Positions 51,900 through 60,413 of a stretch of 64,000 nucleotides of DNA are shown piece after piece. A program made the translations under genes and the position numbers. The stretch is from NCBI RefSeq assembly GCF_017104715.1, contig NZ_JAAGPI010000002.1:434001-498000 (forward strand). The letters run 5' to 3'. The stretch is from Burkholderia sp. Ac-20365 (GTDB taxonomy: Bacteria; Pseudomonadota; Gammaproteobacteria; Burkholderiales; Burkholderiaceae). The notes beneath the pieces were generated by a model. That model was not told the DNA's origin. It saw only the letters and a list, made by a program, of their open reading frames with translations, and did no database searches. Numbering within the stretch: position 1 is the stretch's first letter; the number at the start of each line of letters is the position of its first letter.

Positions 51900-54800
51900 A
51901 TGATCTCTTTTCTATCGAAGCGGCTGCTGATCAATCTGGCGGTCGTCGTTGCGGCTGTCGGCGCGAACGCCTTCGTCGCGTACACGCAGATTTGCGGACA
52001 GCGCGACGCCGACGCGCGTACGGTCCGTTCGACGGCCATCCGCCAGAATCTGGAAGCCTATCGCGCGACGCTCGAAGACGGCCTGGGCGTGCTCGGGCGC
52101 TACGAATCGTCCGCCGAGCCGGCGCCTGCGGGCGCTGCGGCTGCCATGTCCGCGTCGCTCGCGCAGATCGACAGGTCATTGCACGAGCAGCTGGCGCACC
52201 AGCCGAAGGTCGCGGAGGCGCTCGCGCAACTCACATCCGACGGTTCTCGCCTCGAACAGGACATTGCGCTGGCGCTCGCCAAAACCACCGCGCCCGAGCA
52301 GGACGGCTCGCGCGCTTGGGCGGCGCAGACCTACACGCGTCTGGGCATGGAAGTCGACGGGCTCGAAGCGCGCATGGACCTGTTGCGCACCCAGGAGGAC
52401 CTCGCGCTGAAGGCTGCGCTCGACGCGTCGATGCGCGATTCGCGTTACGCGATGCTGTTCCTCATCGTGACGATGCTCGCGGGCAGCGCGCTGCTGATTT
52501 ACACCTTCGGCGCGCGTGAAAACGTCGCGCGCGAAAAGCTGCGCATCGCAAAGGCGCTGCACCGGCATGACGAGCGCTTTCGCGGGCTGTTCGAGCAGCA
52601 TCCCGTGCCGATGTACATCTTCGACCGCGACACGCTGCGTTTTCTGGCCGTGAACGCGGCGGCCGTCCAGCAGTATGGCTACTCGGAATCCGAATTCCTC
52701 GCGATGACGGTGCGCGCGATCCGCCCGCATGCCGAAGTCGCGCGGCTCGAATCGCACTTGCAGCGCAGCGACGTGACGCCGGGTGGGCCGCGCACGATGG
52801 CGGGCATCTGGCATCACCGCCGCAAGGATGGTTCGCAGATCAGCGCCGACATCTCGTATCACGCGATGAGCTTCATGGGCCGCCCCGCGCTGTTCGTGCT
52901 TGCCGACGACGTCACCGAGCAGATCAACGCCGAAGCCGAAGCGCAGCGTTCCAACCAGATGCTGGAAACGGTGATCGACAACATCCCGCAGCGCATCTTC
53001 TGGAAGGACAAGGAACTGCGCTATCTGGGCTGCAACATGGCGTTCGCGCGCGACGCGGGCCTCGCGTATCCGGAACAGGTGATCGGCAAGCGCGACGAGG
53101 ACATGCCGTGGCGCGCCTTCGCCGAGGAACTCAGCGGCCAGGATACCGAGGTGATGGCGTCGGGCGTACCGAAGATGAACTACGAAACCGACATGGTGAT
53201 CGACGGCGTGCATCGGACGACGGTGACGAGCAAGCTGCCGTTCACCGACAGCGATGGCCGCGTGATCGGCGTGCTCGGCTCGTACACCGACATCACCGAG
53301 CGCAAGCGCGCGGACCTCGCGCTGCGCCTGCAAAGCCGCGCGCTCGACGCGAGCGTCAACGCGATTCTGATTACGGCGCCTTCGAAGGAGGGCAATCTGA
53401 TCGAGTACGTGAACCCCGCGTTCAAGCGCATCACGGGCTACGATCCGCAGGAAGTGATCGGTCAGGATTGCCGGCTGTTGCAGCGCAACGACCGCGATCA
53501 GGAAGGCATCGCCGCGATCAGGCAGGCGCTATCGGCGAATCGCGAGGTGAGCGCCGTGCTGCGCAACTATCGCAAGGACGGCGCGCTGTTCTGGAATCAG
53601 CTGTATATCGCGCCCGTGCCGGATGCCGAAGGACAGACCACGCACCACATCGCCGTCATCAACGACGTGACGGCGCTGATCCGCTATCAGGAGCAGCTCG
53701 AATATCAGGCGAATTACGACAGCCTCACGCGTCTGCCCAACCGCAATCTGCTGCGCGACCGCCTGCAACATGCGCTGATCGTCGCGCAGCGGCACCACAA
53801 CGGCGTCGCAGTCGTGTTCATCGATCTCGACGGCTTCAAGAACGTCAACGACAGTCTGGGACATAGCGTCGGCGACCGGCTGCTGTCGGTGGTCGCGGAC
53901 CGGCTCGCGCGTTGCGCGCGGGCGAGCGACACCGTCGCGCGTCATGGCGGCGACGAGTTCGTGATCGTGATGACGGATACCGTCGACGAGCAGTCGCTGA
54001 TCGCGTGGATGGAGCGCGTGCGCGCGTCGATCTCGGAGCCGGTGTGGCTCGACGGCACGGAGCTGTACGTGGGCTGCAGCATGGGCGCGAGCCTGTTCCC
54101 GCAAGACGGGGACGACGCCGAGACGCTGATGCAGAAGGCCGATCTCGCGATGTATCGCGCGAAGGACATGGGCCGCAACACGTTCCAGTTCTATCAGCCG
54201 GAGATGAACGTATCGGCGGGCGCGCGCCTGAATCTGGAGCGGCGTTTGCGCCGCGCGCTGCGCGACAACGAATTCCTGCTGCACTATCAGCCGCAGGTCG
54301 ATATCGAAACGGGGCAAGTGGTCGGCATGGAAGCGCTGGTGCGTTGGCGCGATCCCGAAGTCGGCTTGATTCCGCCTTCGCAGTTCATTCCCGTTGCAGA
54401 GGAAAGCGGGCTGATCGGGCCGCTGTCGGAATGGGTGCTGCGCGAAGCGTGCCGGCAGAACAAGGCGTGGCAGGACGAAGGCTTGCCGCCTGCGCGCGTG
54501 TCGGTGAATCTGTCGGCGCGGCAGTTCCAGCAGCGCGATATCGCCAAGCTCGTGATGCAGGTGCTCGAAGAGACCGGGCTCGACCCGCAATATCTCGAAC
54601 TCGAACTGACCGAGAGCACCATCATGCGCAACGCGGAAGAGGCCGTGTCGATGCTCAACGAACTGCACGCGCTTGGCATCGGCCTTGCGATCGACGACTT
54701 CGGCACTGGCTATTCGAGCCTGAGCTATCTGAAGCGTTTCCCGGTCGATCGCCTGAAGATCGACAGGTCGTTCGTGTCGGATATTGGCGAATCATCGGAC

Positions 54801-55022
54801 GACGAGACGATCACGTCGGCGATCATCGCGCTTGCGCACTCGTTGAATCTGCAGGTGATTGCGGAAGGCGTGGAGACGTCGACGCAGCTCGACTTTCTCA
54901 AGGAGCGTGCGTGCGACGAAATGCAGGGCTATTTCTTCGCGAAGCCGATGCCGCACGACGCGATTCCCGGCATGTTGCAGCGGAGCGCGGAGAGCGCGGC
55001 GCTGGTTGCGGCGGACGCCTGA
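51900..55022 (+). CDS. Membrane PAS / LOV-like / GGDEF / EAL cyclic-di-GMP protein
   Basis: A 1,040-aa sensory protein. Order: TM1 (about 8-28), periplasmic helical domain (29-178), TM2 (about 181-203), two PAS domains (about 230-345 and 355-470), a LOV-like PAS (about 480-600), GGDEF (intact GGDEF at 683-687) and EAL (E811-A812-L813; DDFGTGYSSLSYLKRFPVD also intact). Both output motifs look active, so it could make or degrade c-di-GMP. The third PAS has GQDCRLLQ with C524 at the photoactive-cysteine position of LOV domains, plus NYRKDGALFWNQLYI. The conserved LOV Asn is Asp, and the usual Gln near its end is Ile. Confidence 0.9.
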   Translation: MISFLSKRLLINLAVVVAAVGANAFVAYTQICGQRDADARTVRSTAIRQNLEAYRATLEDGLGVLGRYESSAEPAPAGAAAAMSASLAQIDRSLHEQLAHQPKVAEALAQLTSDGSRLEQDIALALAKTTAPEQDGSRAWAAQTYTRLGMEVDGLEARMDLLRTQEDLALKAALDASMRDSRYAMLFLIVTMLAGSALLIYTFGARENVAREKLRIAKALHRHDERFRGLFEQHPVPMYIFDRDTLRFLAVNAAAVQQYGYSESEFLAMTVRAIRPHAEVARLESHLQRSDVTPGGPRTMAGIWHHRRKDGSQISADISYHAMSFMGRPALFVLADDVTEQINAEAEAQRSNQMLETVIDNIPQRIFWKDKELRYLGCNMAFARDAGLAYPEQVIGKRDEDMPWRAFAEELSGQDTEVMASGVPKMNYETDMVIDGVHRTTVTSKLPFTDSDGRVIGVLGSYTDITERKRADLALRLQSRALDASVNAILITAPSKEGNLIEYVNPAFKRITGYDPQEVIGQDCRLLQRNDRDQEGIAAIRQALSANREVSAVLRNYRKDGALFWNQLYIAPVPDAEGQTTHHIAVINDVTALIRYQEQLEYQANYDSLTRLPNRNLLRDRLQHALIVAQRHHNGVAVVFIDLDGFKNVNDSLGHSVGDRLLSVVADRLARCARASDTVARHGGDEFVIVMTDTVDEQSLIAWMERVRASISEPVWLDGTELYVGCSMGASLFPQDGDDAETLMQKADLAMYRAKDMGRNTFQFYQPEMNVSAGARLNLERRLRRALRDNEFLLHYQPQVDIETGQVVGMEALVRWRDPEVGLIPPSQFIPVAEESGLIGPLSEWVLREACRQNKAWQDEGLPPARVSVNLSARQFQQRDIAKLVMQVLEETGLDPQYLELELTESTIMRNAEEAVSMLNELHALGIGLAIDDFGTGYSSLSYLKRFPVDRLKIDRSFVSDIGESSDDETITSAIIALAHSLNLQVIAEGVETSTQLDFLKERACDEMQGYFFAKPMPHDAIPGMLQRSAESAALVAADA

Positions 55023-55081
55023 ACTTCAGGCGTTCGGGCAGACGTTGAAGGCCGCGCCTGCCATGGGCGCGACGTAATTGC

Positions 55082-55477
55082 TTACTCGAGTTCCGGCAAT
55101 GCGCGAGGACGGCGGTCGCTGTCCGTCGCGACATAGGTGAGCGTGGCTTCCGTGACCTTCACGGTTTCTTCCGACAGGCTCATGCGCTGCGCGTAGACCT
55201 CGACGGAGACGGTCACCGATGTGTTGCCCGTCTTCACGATATCCGCGTAAAAGCTCAGCAGATCGCCGACGAACACCGGTTGCTTGAACACGAACGAATT
55301 GACTGCGATGGTCGCGACGCGGCCATTTGCGCGGCGGCTCGCGGGTATCGAGCCGGCGATGTCGACTTGCGCCATGATCCAGCCGCCGAACACGTCGCCG
55401 TGGACGTTCGCGTCCGACGGTTGCGGGACGACGCGCAATGCGCATGATTTCTGCGGAAGTTGGGGGTTCTCGGTCAT
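55082..55477 (-). CDS. Acyl-CoA thioesterase, YciA-like hotdog fold
   Basis: A protein of about 131 aa with the hotdog-fold thioesterase motif DANVHGDVFGGWIMAQVDIAG, in which the catalytic Asp region is visible. FVFKQPVFVGDLLSFYADIVK and VTEATLTYVA follow. YciA-type enzymes hydrolyse a broad range of acyl-CoAs. Three in-frame ATGs exist (55522, 55489, 55477). The last gives MTENPQLPQKSCALRVVP, close to typical family starts, so it is used with some doubt. Confidence 0.83.
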   Translation of the reverse strand: MTENPQLPQKSCALRVVPQPSDANVHGDVFGGWIMAQVDIAGSIPASRRANGRVATIAVNSFVFKQPVFVGDLLSFYADIVKTGNTSVTVSVEVYAQRMSLSEETVKVTEATLTYVATDSDRRPRALPELE

Positions 55478-55769
55478 CGGGGCATCCATGAATTCAATTG
55501 CGCCGACCGGGGCGGCTTGCACGACGACATGACCGGGAGAACCAGAGTCAGCGCGGCGAAAGCGGCGCCAGCCGGCTTCTGCGACAATATTGGCAGATCA
55601 GGAATTGTACGGGAAAGCGCAGGCTGGAACTTAATGCCGGCCTGCTGCGTTCGCGACGTTGGCTCCATCGGTTGGCACCATCGGTTGGCCCCGTCAACTG
55701 GACGCGCCCGCCCGTCACATTCCCCCCGAGTCACGCGTCAAGCGTGCAGGCTTTCCCCACAACAGAACC

Positions 55770-57641
55770 ATGCGTCGATCTTCCTCTTCGACGGAGCTGT
55801 CGCCGATTTCGAACCAGCCGCGCAACGACTGGCAGACCATCGTCTCGCTGCTCCCTTACCTCGCGACTTACAAATGGCGCGTCGCGTTCGCGCTCAGTTG
55901 CCTGATCGGCGCGAAGGTCGCCAATCTCGGCGTGCCGATCGTGATGAAGCGCATCGTCGACAGTCTGGCGTCGGTGCAGCATCTGACGGCGCTGGGCCGC
56001 TCGACGGATGCGCCAGGTATCGTGCTGCTTGGCGGCGTCGGGCTGCTGGTGGTCGCGTATGCGGTGGTGCGGCTGTCCACGTCGCTTTTCACCGAGCTGC
56101 GCGAAATTCTGTTTTCGAAGGTCACGGAAAGCGCGGTGCGTCAGCTTGCGCTGAAAGTGTTCCGTCATCTGCATGCATTGTCCCTGCGATTTCATCTGGA
56201 GCGGCAGACGGGCGGCATGTCGCGCGATATCGAACGCGGCACGCGCGGCATCACGCAACTGATCTCGTACTCGCTGTACAGCATTCTGCCGACACTGGTT
56301 GAAGTCGGACTCGTGCTGGGTTTCTTTGTCGTCAAATACGAGGCGTACTACGCGATCGTCACGTTTATCGCGCTGGCCGCGTACATCACGTACACAGTGA
56401 AAGTGACCGAGTGGCGCACGCATTTCCGTCGCACGATGAACGAGCTCGATTCGAACGCGAACTCGCGCGCGATCGATTCGCTGCTGAACTACGAGACGGT
56501 CAAGTACTTCAACAACGAAGAGTGGGAAGCGCGGCGCTACGACGAAAACCTGAAGCGTTATCGCGCGGCGGCAATCAAGTCGCAAAACTCGCTGTCGGCG
56601 TTGAACTTCGGACAGCAGGCGATCATCGGCACGGGGCTCGTGTTTATTTTGTGGCGCGCGACGCAGGGCGTGATGGCGGGGCGGCTCACGCTCGGCGATC
56701 TGGTGTTGATCAATACGTTCATGCTGCAGCTTTATATTCCGCTGAATTTTCTTGGCGTCGTGTATCGCGAGCTGAAGCAGAGTCTCACCGACATGGACCG
56801 CATGTTCACGCTGCTGGGCGCGGCCCGCGAAGTGCCTGATGCGCCCGATGCACCGGCTCTCGTCGTGCAGGGCGCGCAGGTCAGCTTCGACCATGTGAAC
56901 TTTGCGTACGAGCCATCGCGGCCGATCCTGCATGACGTGAGCTTCACGATTGCCGCGGGCACGACGACGGCGGTGGTGGGTCACAGCGGTTCAGGCAAAT
57001 CGACGCTCGCGCGGCTGCTGTTTCGTTTTTACGATCTGGACCGGGCGACGGGCGGCGCGATACGCATCGACGGGCAGGATATTCGCGATGTGACGCAGGA
57101 TTCGCTGCGGGCGTCGATTGGCATCGTGCCGCAGGATACCGTGCTGTTCAACGATACGATCTATTACAACATTGCTTATGGCCGGCCGTCGGCGACACGC
57201 GATGAGGTGATCGCGGCGGCGCGAGCGGCGCATATTCATGAGTTCATCGAAAGTTTGCCGAAGGGGTACGAGACGCCTGTCGGCGAGCGTGGATTGAAGT
57301 TATCGGGTGGAGAGAAGCAGCGCGTGGCGATTGCGCGGACCTTGCTGAAGAATCCGCCCGTGCTGTTGTTCGACGAGGCGACTTCAGCGCTTGATTCTCG
57401 CTCTGAGAGAGCTATTCAGCATGAGCTGGATCAGATCGCGCGTGAGCGGACGACTTTGATTATTGCCCATCGGCTTTCGACTGTTGTTCATGCGGAGCAG
57501 ATTATCGTGATGGATAAGGGGCGCATCTGCGAGCGTGGGACTTTTGGGGAGCTTCTAGCCGCCGGCGGATTGTTCGCGCAGATGTGGGCTCTTCAGCAGG
57601 AGAGGGCTGCGCATGCCGAAGAGGTTGCAGGGGACGATTGA
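55770..57641 (+). CDS. Atm1/HMT1-type ABC exporter (membrane and ATPase domains fused)
   Basis: A 623-aa half-transporter. The membrane domain (about 30-345, six helices) is followed by an ATP-binding cassette: Walker A GHSGSGKST at 404-412, signature LSGGEKQR near 511, Walker B VLLFDEATS and the H-loop IIAHRLST. NYETVKYFNNEEWEARRYD in the membrane domain is characteristic of the Atm1 family. Atm1-like proteins export glutathione-linked metals or sulfur species; the cargo here is not established. The ATG at 55770 (MRRSSSST) is preferred over 55659. Element C follows the stop. Confidence 0.9.
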   Translation: MRRSSSSTELSPISNQPRNDWQTIVSLLPYLATYKWRVAFALSCLIGAKVANLGVPIVMKRIVDSLASVQHLTALGRSTDAPGIVLLGGVGLLVVAYAVVRLSTSLFTELREILFSKVTESAVRQLALKVFRHLHALSLRFHLERQTGGMSRDIERGTRGITQLISYSLYSILPTLVEVGLVLGFFVVKYEAYYAIVTFIALAAYITYTVKVTEWRTHFRRTMNELDSNANSRAIDSLLNYETVKYFNNEEWEARRYDENLKRYRAAAIKSQNSLSALNFGQQAIIGTGLVFILWRATQGVMAGRLTLGDLVLINTFMLQLYIPLNFLGVVYRELKQSLTDMDRMFTLLGAAREVPDAPDAPALVVQGAQVSFDHVNFAYEPSRPILHDVSFTIAAGTTTAVVGHSGSGKSTLARLLFRFYDLDRATGGAIRIDGQDIRDVTQDSLRASIGIVPQDTVLFNDTIYYNIAYGRPSATRDEVIAAARAAHIHEFIESLPKGYETPVGERGLKLSGGEKQRVAIARTLLKNPPVLLFDEATSALDSRSERAIQHELDQIARERTTLIIAHRLSTVVHAEQIIVMDKGRICERGTFGELLAAGGLFAQMWALQQERAAHAEEVAGDD

Positions 57642-57698
57642 GATTTTTGTCGCTGACAGTCGTTATGTTTTGACTCTGCGCTGGCATCCGTGAGTTTC

Positions 57699-58363
57699 GT
57701 TTTCGCTGGCATCCGCGATGTGTTATTGGTTTGCCTGGGTTGCCCCTGTGCGGGGCGGCACCTACTTTTCTTTGCCGCGGCAAAGAAAAGTAGGCAAAAG
57801 AAAGCCGCTGAACACCGCTAGTTCTTGTTCCTGCCTGAGGGCCCCCAACGGGTCCTCTCCTTCATGCGGCGTCGCTCTTCTCGATACCCGCTGCCAACGC
57901 TTCGAATTGGCTCATCACCCGCTTCACACACGCGCGTCGCCGCTGGCGCGATCAAATCGCTCACGTTCTATAGCGGCAAACTGTGTGTCGGCTTTCGCAC
58001 CGCATGCGCTTTACTTTGGACTGAAAAGCACGATCGGTGTCGTAGGAGCGCTGAGGTGTGAGGCACTACGACCTACACACAGTTTGCCACCTGGGCGGCG
58101 GTGACCGTTCGCTGCCGCTGGCGGTGCTACGGGTGATTGGAGCGGGTGAGGCGCTTAGCCGAAGCGTTGGCAACGGGCGTCGACTGAGAAGTTAGCGTTT
58201 GAAGCGAGGGAACCGTTGGGGGCCCTCAGGCGGTGGTCAAGAATTGGCGGTGTTAGCCCGCTTTCTTTGCTTACTTTCTTTGCGGCGGCAAAGAAAGTAA
58301 GTGCCGCCCCGCACAGGGGCAACGCTTGAAGCACGAAGGCACATCGCGGATGCCAGCGAAAAC
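57699..58363 (+). repeat. Composite inverted-repeat element, copy C (best preserved)
   Basis: A 665-bp element between the ABC exporter and murU. It is bounded by perfect 24-bp inverted repeats (57699-57722 and 58340-58363, containing CGCTGGCATCCGCGATGTG). The core is 57742-58320 (579 bp) with 20-bp inverted ends, inner palindromes, and a central 14-bp inverted pair, GGCAAACTGTGTGT (57975-57988) and ACACACAGTTTGCC (58075-58088). It is in the same orientation as copy A. The three copies share long nearly identical stretches. Confidence 0.88.
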
Positions 58364-58386
58364 CCAAACCGACCCACTACAAACCC

Positions 58387-59106
58387 CTACCCCCGCTGCG
58401 CCTTCAAAACCCTATCAAGCGCCTCGAGTTGAGCAGGCGTCCCAACGTTCTCCCAAAGCCCATCATAAAGCTCACCCGTAACACGCCCGAGCGAAATAGC
58501 CTCGCGATAGTAGGGCGTGAGAGCACGCCGAGTCCCAGCCGCGAGATCGCGAAACATACGAGTGTCATACACGCCGATACTGCCAAACGTATAACGAGGT
58601 GCACCATCGAGCGACAGCACACCGTCATCCGCGAGAACAAAATCCCCGCGAGGATGAAATGAAGGATTAGGCACCATCACAAGATGCATCCCAGGTTCAT
58701 CGGCCAAAGCCAGCCGCGCAGCGTGCCCCCGCAGCAAAGCGTAATCGAAGTCGGCATACACATCACCAGCAACACCGACGAACACTTCCGGCTCGCCCGC
58801 GTCCTCGAGCAACGGCAACGCCTGAGCAATCCCGCCAGCGGTTTCAAGCGCTTCACCTTCCGCGGAGTAGCGCAACGAAACCCCAAACCGCGAACCATCG
58901 CCAAGCGTCTCTTCGATCTGCGCGCCCAGCCACGCATGATTGATCACGATCGTGGAAAAACCCGCACTCGCGAGCCGCTCGATCTGCCACTCGATCAGCG
59001 GCTTGCCGCCCACCTTCAATAAAGGCTTCGGACACGTGTCCGTCAAAGGCCGCATCCGGTCGCCGCGCCCGGCAGCGAAGATCATTGCTTTGTTCAAGTG
59101 CGTCAC
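58387..59106 (-). CDS. murU: MurNAc-1-phosphate uridylyltransferase
   Basis: A 239-aa nucleotidyltransferase. The N-terminal signature MIFAAGRGDRMRPLTDTCPKPLLKVGGKPL binds the nucleotide, GVAGDVYADFD carries a metal-binding Asp, and YTFGSIGVYD and ENVGTPAQLEALD follow. It is coupled to amgK, the partner kinase in the peptidoglycan recycling route that makes UDP-MurNAc while bypassing de novo synthesis (and the fosfomycin target MurA). The start is taken as GTG at 59106, three bases after the amgK stop. An ATG at 59085 (MIFAAG) is the alternative. Confidence 0.88.
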   Translation of the reverse strand: MTHLNKAMIFAAGRGDRMRPLTDTCPKPLLKVGGKPLIEWQIERLASAGFSTIVINHAWLGAQIEETLGDGSRFGVSLRYSAEGEALETAGGIAQALPLLEDAGEPEVFVGVAGDVYADFDYALLRGHAARLALADEPGMHLVMVPNPSFHPRGDFVLADDGVLSLDGAPRYTFGSIGVYDTRMFRDLAAGTRRALTPYYREAISLGRVTGELYDGLWENVGTPAQLEALDRVLKAQRG

Positions 59107-59109
59107 CCG

Positions 59110-60186
59110 TCAGAACGTGTAGCCAACATCGACCGCGCGGCCTTCGAGCTCATCGAGCAGCTTCGCGAACGGCGCGAGCGGCCGGTAGCGCTCCGACACC
59201 TTGCGCGCATAACCGATGAAACGCGGCAGATCCGCCATGTAATGCGGCTTGCTGTCGCGATAGTTGATCCGGCAGAACAGACCCAGCACCTTGATGTGCC
59301 GCTGCAAACCCATCCATTCGATCTGCCGGTAGAACTCGCCGAAGTCGGCATCGACGGGCAGGCCCGCTTTTTTCGCCTGTTCCCAGTAGTAGACGAAGCA
59401 GTCGATCTCGAACTCCTCGTCCCAGCCGATGAACGCATCCCGCAGCAGCGACGCGACGTCGTACGTGATCGGCCCGTACACCGCGTCCTGGAAGTCGAGC
59501 ACGCCAGGGTTCGGGCTCGCGATCATCAGATTGCGCGGCATGAAATCGCGCAGCATGAAAACCTGCGGCTGCGCCCGCGCGCTCGCCACCAGCAGGGCGA
59601 ACGTGCGGTCGAGCACGCCGCGCGTCTTCTCATCCACCTCGCGCCCGAGATGCCGGCCGATGAACCATTCCGGCATCAGTTCCATTTCCCGCCGCAGGAA
59701 CGCTTCGTCGAAAGCCGGCAACACGTCTTCGCGCGACGCGAGCTGCCAGCGGATCAGCGCATCGAGCGCGTCGCGCATCAGCTTGCGGGCGTCGGCAGGG
59801 CTGCTTTCCTTCAGCGTCGCCAGATACGACTGCGTGCCGAGATCGGTGACGAGCATCAGGCCCGCGTCCAGATCCACTTCGAGCACGCGCGGCACATGCA
59901 CGCCCGCGTCGGCCAGCAAATCCGCCACCTGCACGAATTCACGGCATTTCTCGGGCGGCGGCGCATCGACGGCGATCACCGTCGCGCCGGCGGCCGCCAG
60001 CTCCGCGCCGCTGCCCGCGAGGCGGAAATAGCGGCGAAAGCTGGCATCGGCGGAAGCGGGTTTCAGGGTGGCGACGTCCAGACCGTAACGGTCGGCGTGG
60101 GTTTGCAGCCAGGCGGAGAGGAGCGCGAGCCGGGCGTCCGGCGTCGAAGAAGCTGGTGTAAGGGAAGAAGCGGGGGAATGCGTCAT
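59110..60186 (-). CDS. amgK: N-acetylmuramate/N-acetylglucosamine anomeric kinase
   Basis: A 358-aa kinase of the aminoglycoside phosphotransferase fold. Features include SADASFRRYFRL near the N-terminus, the catalytic loop LRDFMPRNLMI with the Brenner-type Asp, and the metal-binding LDFQDAVYGPITYDVASLLRDAF. AmgK phosphorylates MurNAc and GlcNAc at the anomeric position; MurU then makes the UDP-sugar. The ATG at 60186 (MTHSPASS) gives the expected length. The pair is divergent from lptD. Confidence 0.9.
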   Translation of the reverse strand: MTHSPASSLTPASSTPDARLALLSAWLQTHADRYGLDVATLKPASADASFRRYFRLAGSGAELAAAGATVIAVDAPPPEKCREFVQVADLLADAGVHVPRVLEVDLDAGLMLVTDLGTQSYLATLKESSPADARKLMRDALDALIRWQLASREDVLPAFDEAFLRREMELMPEWFIGRHLGREVDEKTRGVLDRTFALLVASARAQPQVFMLRDFMPRNLMIASPNPGVLDFQDAVYGPITYDVASLLRDAFIGWDEEFEIDCFVYYWEQAKKAGLPVDADFGEFYRQIEWMGLQRHIKVLGLFCRINYRDSKPHYMADLPRFIGYARKVSERYRPLAPFAKLLDELEGRAVDVGYTF

Positions 60187-60227
60187 GAAATACCGGCGAC
60201 AAAATCGGGGTGGGCAACGTCTTGCCA

Positions 60228-60265
60228 TATAATACCCCACGACTTTTTTGACGCGACTCGCGTCA
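60228..60265. promoter_or_regulatory. Divergent amgK/lptD control region with perfect palindrome
   Basis: TATAAT (60228-60233) reads as a -10 for lptD; the opposite strand gives TATTAT for amgK-murU. Sixteen bases further on is a 17-bp palindrome with an unpaired centre, TGACGCGACTCGCGTCA (60249-60265, 8-bp arms). It is in the right place to be an operator for envelope-related genes. The binding protein is unknown. Confidence 0.5.
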
Positions 60266-60413
60266 GTTCTCGCGCATCTCGTTGGATCGCCCGCCTTACC
60301 GCTGCATGAATCGTCAATAGTTGTGCATTCAATACCCGATTGCACAGGCGGCAACTCGTGACTGATGAACCGGGTGGATGAACTGACCGCAGGGCCGATA
60401 CGCCAAACGATAC

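Noticed and set aside
55665..55689. A 12-bp direct repeat (CCATCGGTTGGC, twice, one base apart) before the ABC exporter
   Set aside because: Too short and only two units; no evidence of function.
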